In this document: piece by piece, positions 60,591-64,000 of the stretch
How positions within the stretch are numbered: position 1 is the stretch's first letter
Layout of the letters: every line of letters starts with the position of its first letter
NCBI GenBank assembly: GCA_964030475.1
Contig: CAXIPT010000001.1
Location: 4,666,995 to 4,730,994 of the forward strand
Reading direction: 5' to 3'
Origin: Tethya wilhelma
Lineage: Eukaryota; Porifera; Demospongiae; Tethyida; Tethyidae
DNA: 64,000 bases
The notes under the pieces: generated by a model
Database searches by the model: none
The model's input: only the letters and a program-made list of their open reading frames with translations
What the model was told of the DNA's origin: nothing
Made by a program: the position numbers and the translations under genes

Positions 60591-63500
60591 CTACACACTT
60601 GATGTTCCTGTTCCAGCTGCTTCACGTATAGCACTACTGAGCAACATGAGCTGTTCCTGAGAAAGACCTCTAATGGCTGCTTGCATCTGATCGGGACACT
60701 GAGACTCGAGCATTTGAAGCAACTGAGCCAGTTGAAGCTGGAGATCTACAGCAACAGAAGAGGAATGTAATAAATCTCCAACATATAGCAATGTTTTCAC
60801 TGGTCACCTTTAGAAAGTTTTGAACTTGGTGAGAATTCCACAGCAAACACTTGCAACATTGCTTGCAGGTGGGTCATCATCTGAAGATAAAACAAGCATT
60901 GTTTACACCGGAAGTTACACCATTCATTCACATATTACACACCACTGGGTTCTGAGTGGAGAAGAGATGGGTGATGCAGTTGTAAACAGTCTCATTTTCC
61001 TCCATGTCTTCCTTGAGCGGTAGACTACGCACCAGCAGTGGAACCACCTGAGAACAGACAACAACAGATCACTAGTTGTTCACATACCAATCTTGAGACA
61101 TTGGAGTACACATGGTGTGCGACTACTGTGTGCATACCTGGTCTAGTGGCACTGTTTCTTGGCTGGCCATTATCATCCTGCACACAGCTCCACAAACGTT
61201 ATCAATAACTCGATGATGTTGGGCCATACTTCTTGACTGAGCAACAGCAAACAGATGTCGGAGAATCATGGGATATTCACTGCACATGCAAGCATGAGTG
61301 AGTGAGAGAGTGAGAGAGTGAGTCTTTTTCCACCAGTGCACAAAACAAACATCATAATATTCAAAGTAACTTTATACCTGAGAATATTAGGCAAGGTGTT
61401 AGCTGCTATCAGACCCAGACCGTAGACAGAGTTGCTGCAGACCTCCTCATCTTGGTCATCTCCACTGTAGTCTATGAAGAGACGGTAGAAGTCCAACAGC
61501 AGGATAGCACGGCTCCCCACTCCATCAACAATCTGAGACCATGACAAATGTCTCATTCAATGTGTGTGATATTTAGAGTGATCATAAAACAGCATGTGTG
61601 TGTGGGTCTTGTACCTCAGCAAATGTTCCTATGATAAATGATTTATCTGCAACAGTAGCTGTTTTTCCTTTCTGTAGTCAGGTATATTATGTGTGTAACA
61701 TTTTCACTAAACACTCAGCATTGCATGAATGTCGTCAAACACTCACCAACTTTGTAAGCAGTTTTGGAAGAAGTGGTTCAAACTGTTTAAGAAACACATC
61801 ACCACCAACAACACTGGCAAGAGGGCCCAGTATGCTCCCAGCACACTCCACAAGCATGGAGTCGTACTCAGCCATGTCTTCACCTGGTAGCATCTCCTCA
61901 CCTCCCTGACACTGAGCCTGGATGAGAAGGGACAGAGAAACAGATCACTTTTTACCATAATATCAAAAACAGCCAAACAAGGAGATGGTGCCACTACATT
62001 CTATATATTATAGCCTCATACACAGCCTCCTTCATAAAAACAAATGAACAAACAAACAAAATGGGGAGGAGGGTGGAGCGGTAGAAGCCTGGGTAGGTGA
62101 CTACTCCATACCACTAGTAAGAACATACTTTGTACTCTACTATGTCTTGAACTGAGACAATGAGACTGGATATGACCCTCTCTTGCAATGGAAAGGGAGG
62201 GCTCTTGAGGGACTTGAGGAGGTCCTCCAGAGCCTCCAGAGTGGCACCGACAACAGTCTGATCAGAGTCCGTTCTCACAGTGGCCGACATGCTACCCAGA
62301 GTATTGTTGATGAGGTAACTCAAATCCGGATTATCTAAAAAAAGAGGAACAAATGATCATAAAAACACTATCTGTATAATAATATTATGAATAAAAGACA
62401 ACATTCCTTAGTCCTAGCTGATGTAATTGTGGTGGTTATCCGTTAAAGTAAACAAATATGGCTAGGCAAATGACAAATCACTGCAGTGTGTTTTCTAACC
62501 TTTTCCATCACCACTAGAACTGATAACATGTTGACGCCACACTTTGCAAAATCTACTCAGTGCCCAAATAGCAGCTTTTCTAATCCCCTCATGTGAGTGC
62601 TGTACACAAAGAACACAAGTAATCTGATCACACCACAAACAGTAAAGACACGACAATATGAATGTACCTCACTCAGCACATTAACCTCCTTGAAACAGTC
62701 ATCAATGAAGGGGATGAAATGGGCCCTGTAAAAGATATAGTGTCTCACAAGGATGATAATTATATGCCCTCACGTACCCTAAGTTTTCAGCAATCTCTCC
62801 TAAGGCATTGCAAGTGTCCTCCTTTTCCTCAAGATAAGCATTCTCAACACTAAATCTGTACCATACACAAAAATAAACACAACTCTATATAACGCCATTG
62901 ATAACCATGGAGTGGAGGTACTACATACCCTTCAATGGCACCGTCATCCTCAATGGAGCCCATGGCCTCGTCATCTGCTCCTCCTGGTTCTCCATTCCCA
63001 TTCTGACCTTCGAAATCCAGGAACGAAGTCTCAAATGAAGCATGGTGAACCTGTATACCAGTACAGTAGTTGCATCACCACAATAATACAATTTTACAGT
63101 AGGTACTTCCTTCATCTAATGCTTACAGTGACTCCTTCCTCTGACAATAGTGATTCCAACATCTTGCTAACTATAGTCCCCAAACTATCGGCCATTCCTT
63201 CCTTGAGGACGTAGGACAAAGAAGCAAACATGCCATATCTAGTGTGGGAGGGAAAACAAGCCATTGTTAGCATCAGTATGACTTCACACTAGTACTACTC
63301 CATAGGTATTCACATGAGACAGGGCAATAGAATGCTAAAAGCTACAAAACTACTTATCATCTTACACTGATCGTCTGAGATCAGGGTCCAGGCTCTGCAT
63401 TAATTCCTGTAAACAACCAAAAATCCTTTTTGATGTAACATGTACACACACCATAATGATAACTGTGTGTCTCCTACCATTCCAAGTAAGACGCATTTTT

Positions 63501-63975
63501 GTGAGAGTGGTCTGAACTGTTCCTCTCCTATTGTTCTTGCAAGAATGCCAAGGGTATCTGAGCAATACCAAGCAAGGTAGAGTGGTGAGATGGTTAGTGG
63601 CAATAGCCTCTGGCCACTTGTGGTAACTCACTCACCTACAGCCTGTGCCTTCAATGTGAACCGTTCCTGGGTATCAGGAAGTTCAATGAGCTCCTACAAC
63701 GATGGGACAAACCATAAATAATATATAGACAAAAAAACATAATACACAGGAAACTGCTGTGGATGAGCTTGGTATCATGCATGCACATTACCTGAAGAAC
63801 TTGAATGATTCTTGGGAAGTAGGGCACAAGATTCTCCTGACAGGCATTGGCTACACGTGAACAACAGAAGAACAAATTAGTCTTACAGTGAGTGAATCTA
63901 TAGATGTGCAATACAATAGGCGCACTCACCAGCTGCACCAAAGGCACTGACAACCAACTCTTGAACATGGATATT
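60591..63975 (-). CDS. IPO4: Importin-4, C-terminal part (runs off the right edge)
   Basis: Seventeen exons on the minus strand: 63975..63930, 63850..63792, 63693..63636, 63557..63478, 63406..63366, 63238..63127, 63050..62929, 62855..62778, 62725..62668, 62599..62500, 62334..62129, 61917..61747, 61671..61615, 61532..61378, 61279..61138, 61047..60943, 60880..60808, with a terminal exon 60745..60591 as the eighteenth. All phases agree. They encode HEAT-type helices. EYDSMLVECAGSILGPLA, KTATVADKSFIIGTFAE, RVIDNVCGAVCRMIMAS and LPLKEDMEENETVYNCITHL align with the human IPO4 blocks EYDAMLLEHAGEAIPALA, VAEKSFAVGTLAE, DNICGALARLLMAS and LPLKEDLEEW. Importin-4 imports histone H3/H4-ASF1 and ribosomal proteins. 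The N-terminal half lies beyond position 64000. IPO5/RANBP6 fit less well. Confidence 0.92.
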
Positions 63976-64000
63976 CTAATAAGGGACAAAAACAAAAGGC

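Overview
This is intron-rich animal nuclear DNA. I identify it by translating exons and matching them to protein families I know; I ran no searches. The gene set (dynein light intermediate chain, caveolins, the axonemal protein GAS8/DRC4, TOP3B, BLOC1S4, Rap2, FAU and a SPATA2-like protein) is metazoan. A cellular RNA-dependent RNA polymerase, mostly short introns and intergenic gaps often under 200 bp fit an early-branching animal, most likely a demosponge of the Amphimedon type. The species is an inference.

Layout. 1-27.6 kb: a DYNC1LI gene broken by misassembly, plus a head-to-head intronless ankyrin protein (2535-5564). Five single-base N gaps (8911, 15465, 19279, 21026, 26739) join contigs that overlap or lie in the wrong order. 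The stretch 6-15.4 kb has no recognisable gene and carries 1.27-kb inverted copies; 15.5-27.6 kb holds scattered DYNC1LI exons, a 1.59-kb direct duplication and an allele-like 0.6-kb duplication. 28-33 kb: two tandem caveolin genes, a relic caveolin exon and short inverted-repeat elements. 33.4-38.2 kb: MDP1 (-), DHODH (+), AIRIM/C1orf109-like (+), BLOC1S4 (-). 39.1-45.1 kb: an uninterrupted 1,990-residue ORF joining a P-loop NTPase, a eukaryotic RdRP, a UPF1-like SF1 helicase and a CCCH zinc finger. 45.4-64 kb: SYS1 (-), TOP3B (+), GAS8/DRC4 (-), SPATA2/Tamo-like (+), Rap2 (-), FAU (-), TMEM208 (+) and the C-terminal part of IPO4 (-).

The genes are mostly housekeeping and share no pathway. 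They do share an architecture: six divergent pairs whose start codons lie 34 to 936 bp apart, alternating with convergent pairs. The most interesting object is the RdRP-helicase fusion, which places in one polypeptide two activities that small-RNA amplification pathways elsewhere supply as separate proteins. A recent 316-bp tandem duplication covers its upstream region and first codons.
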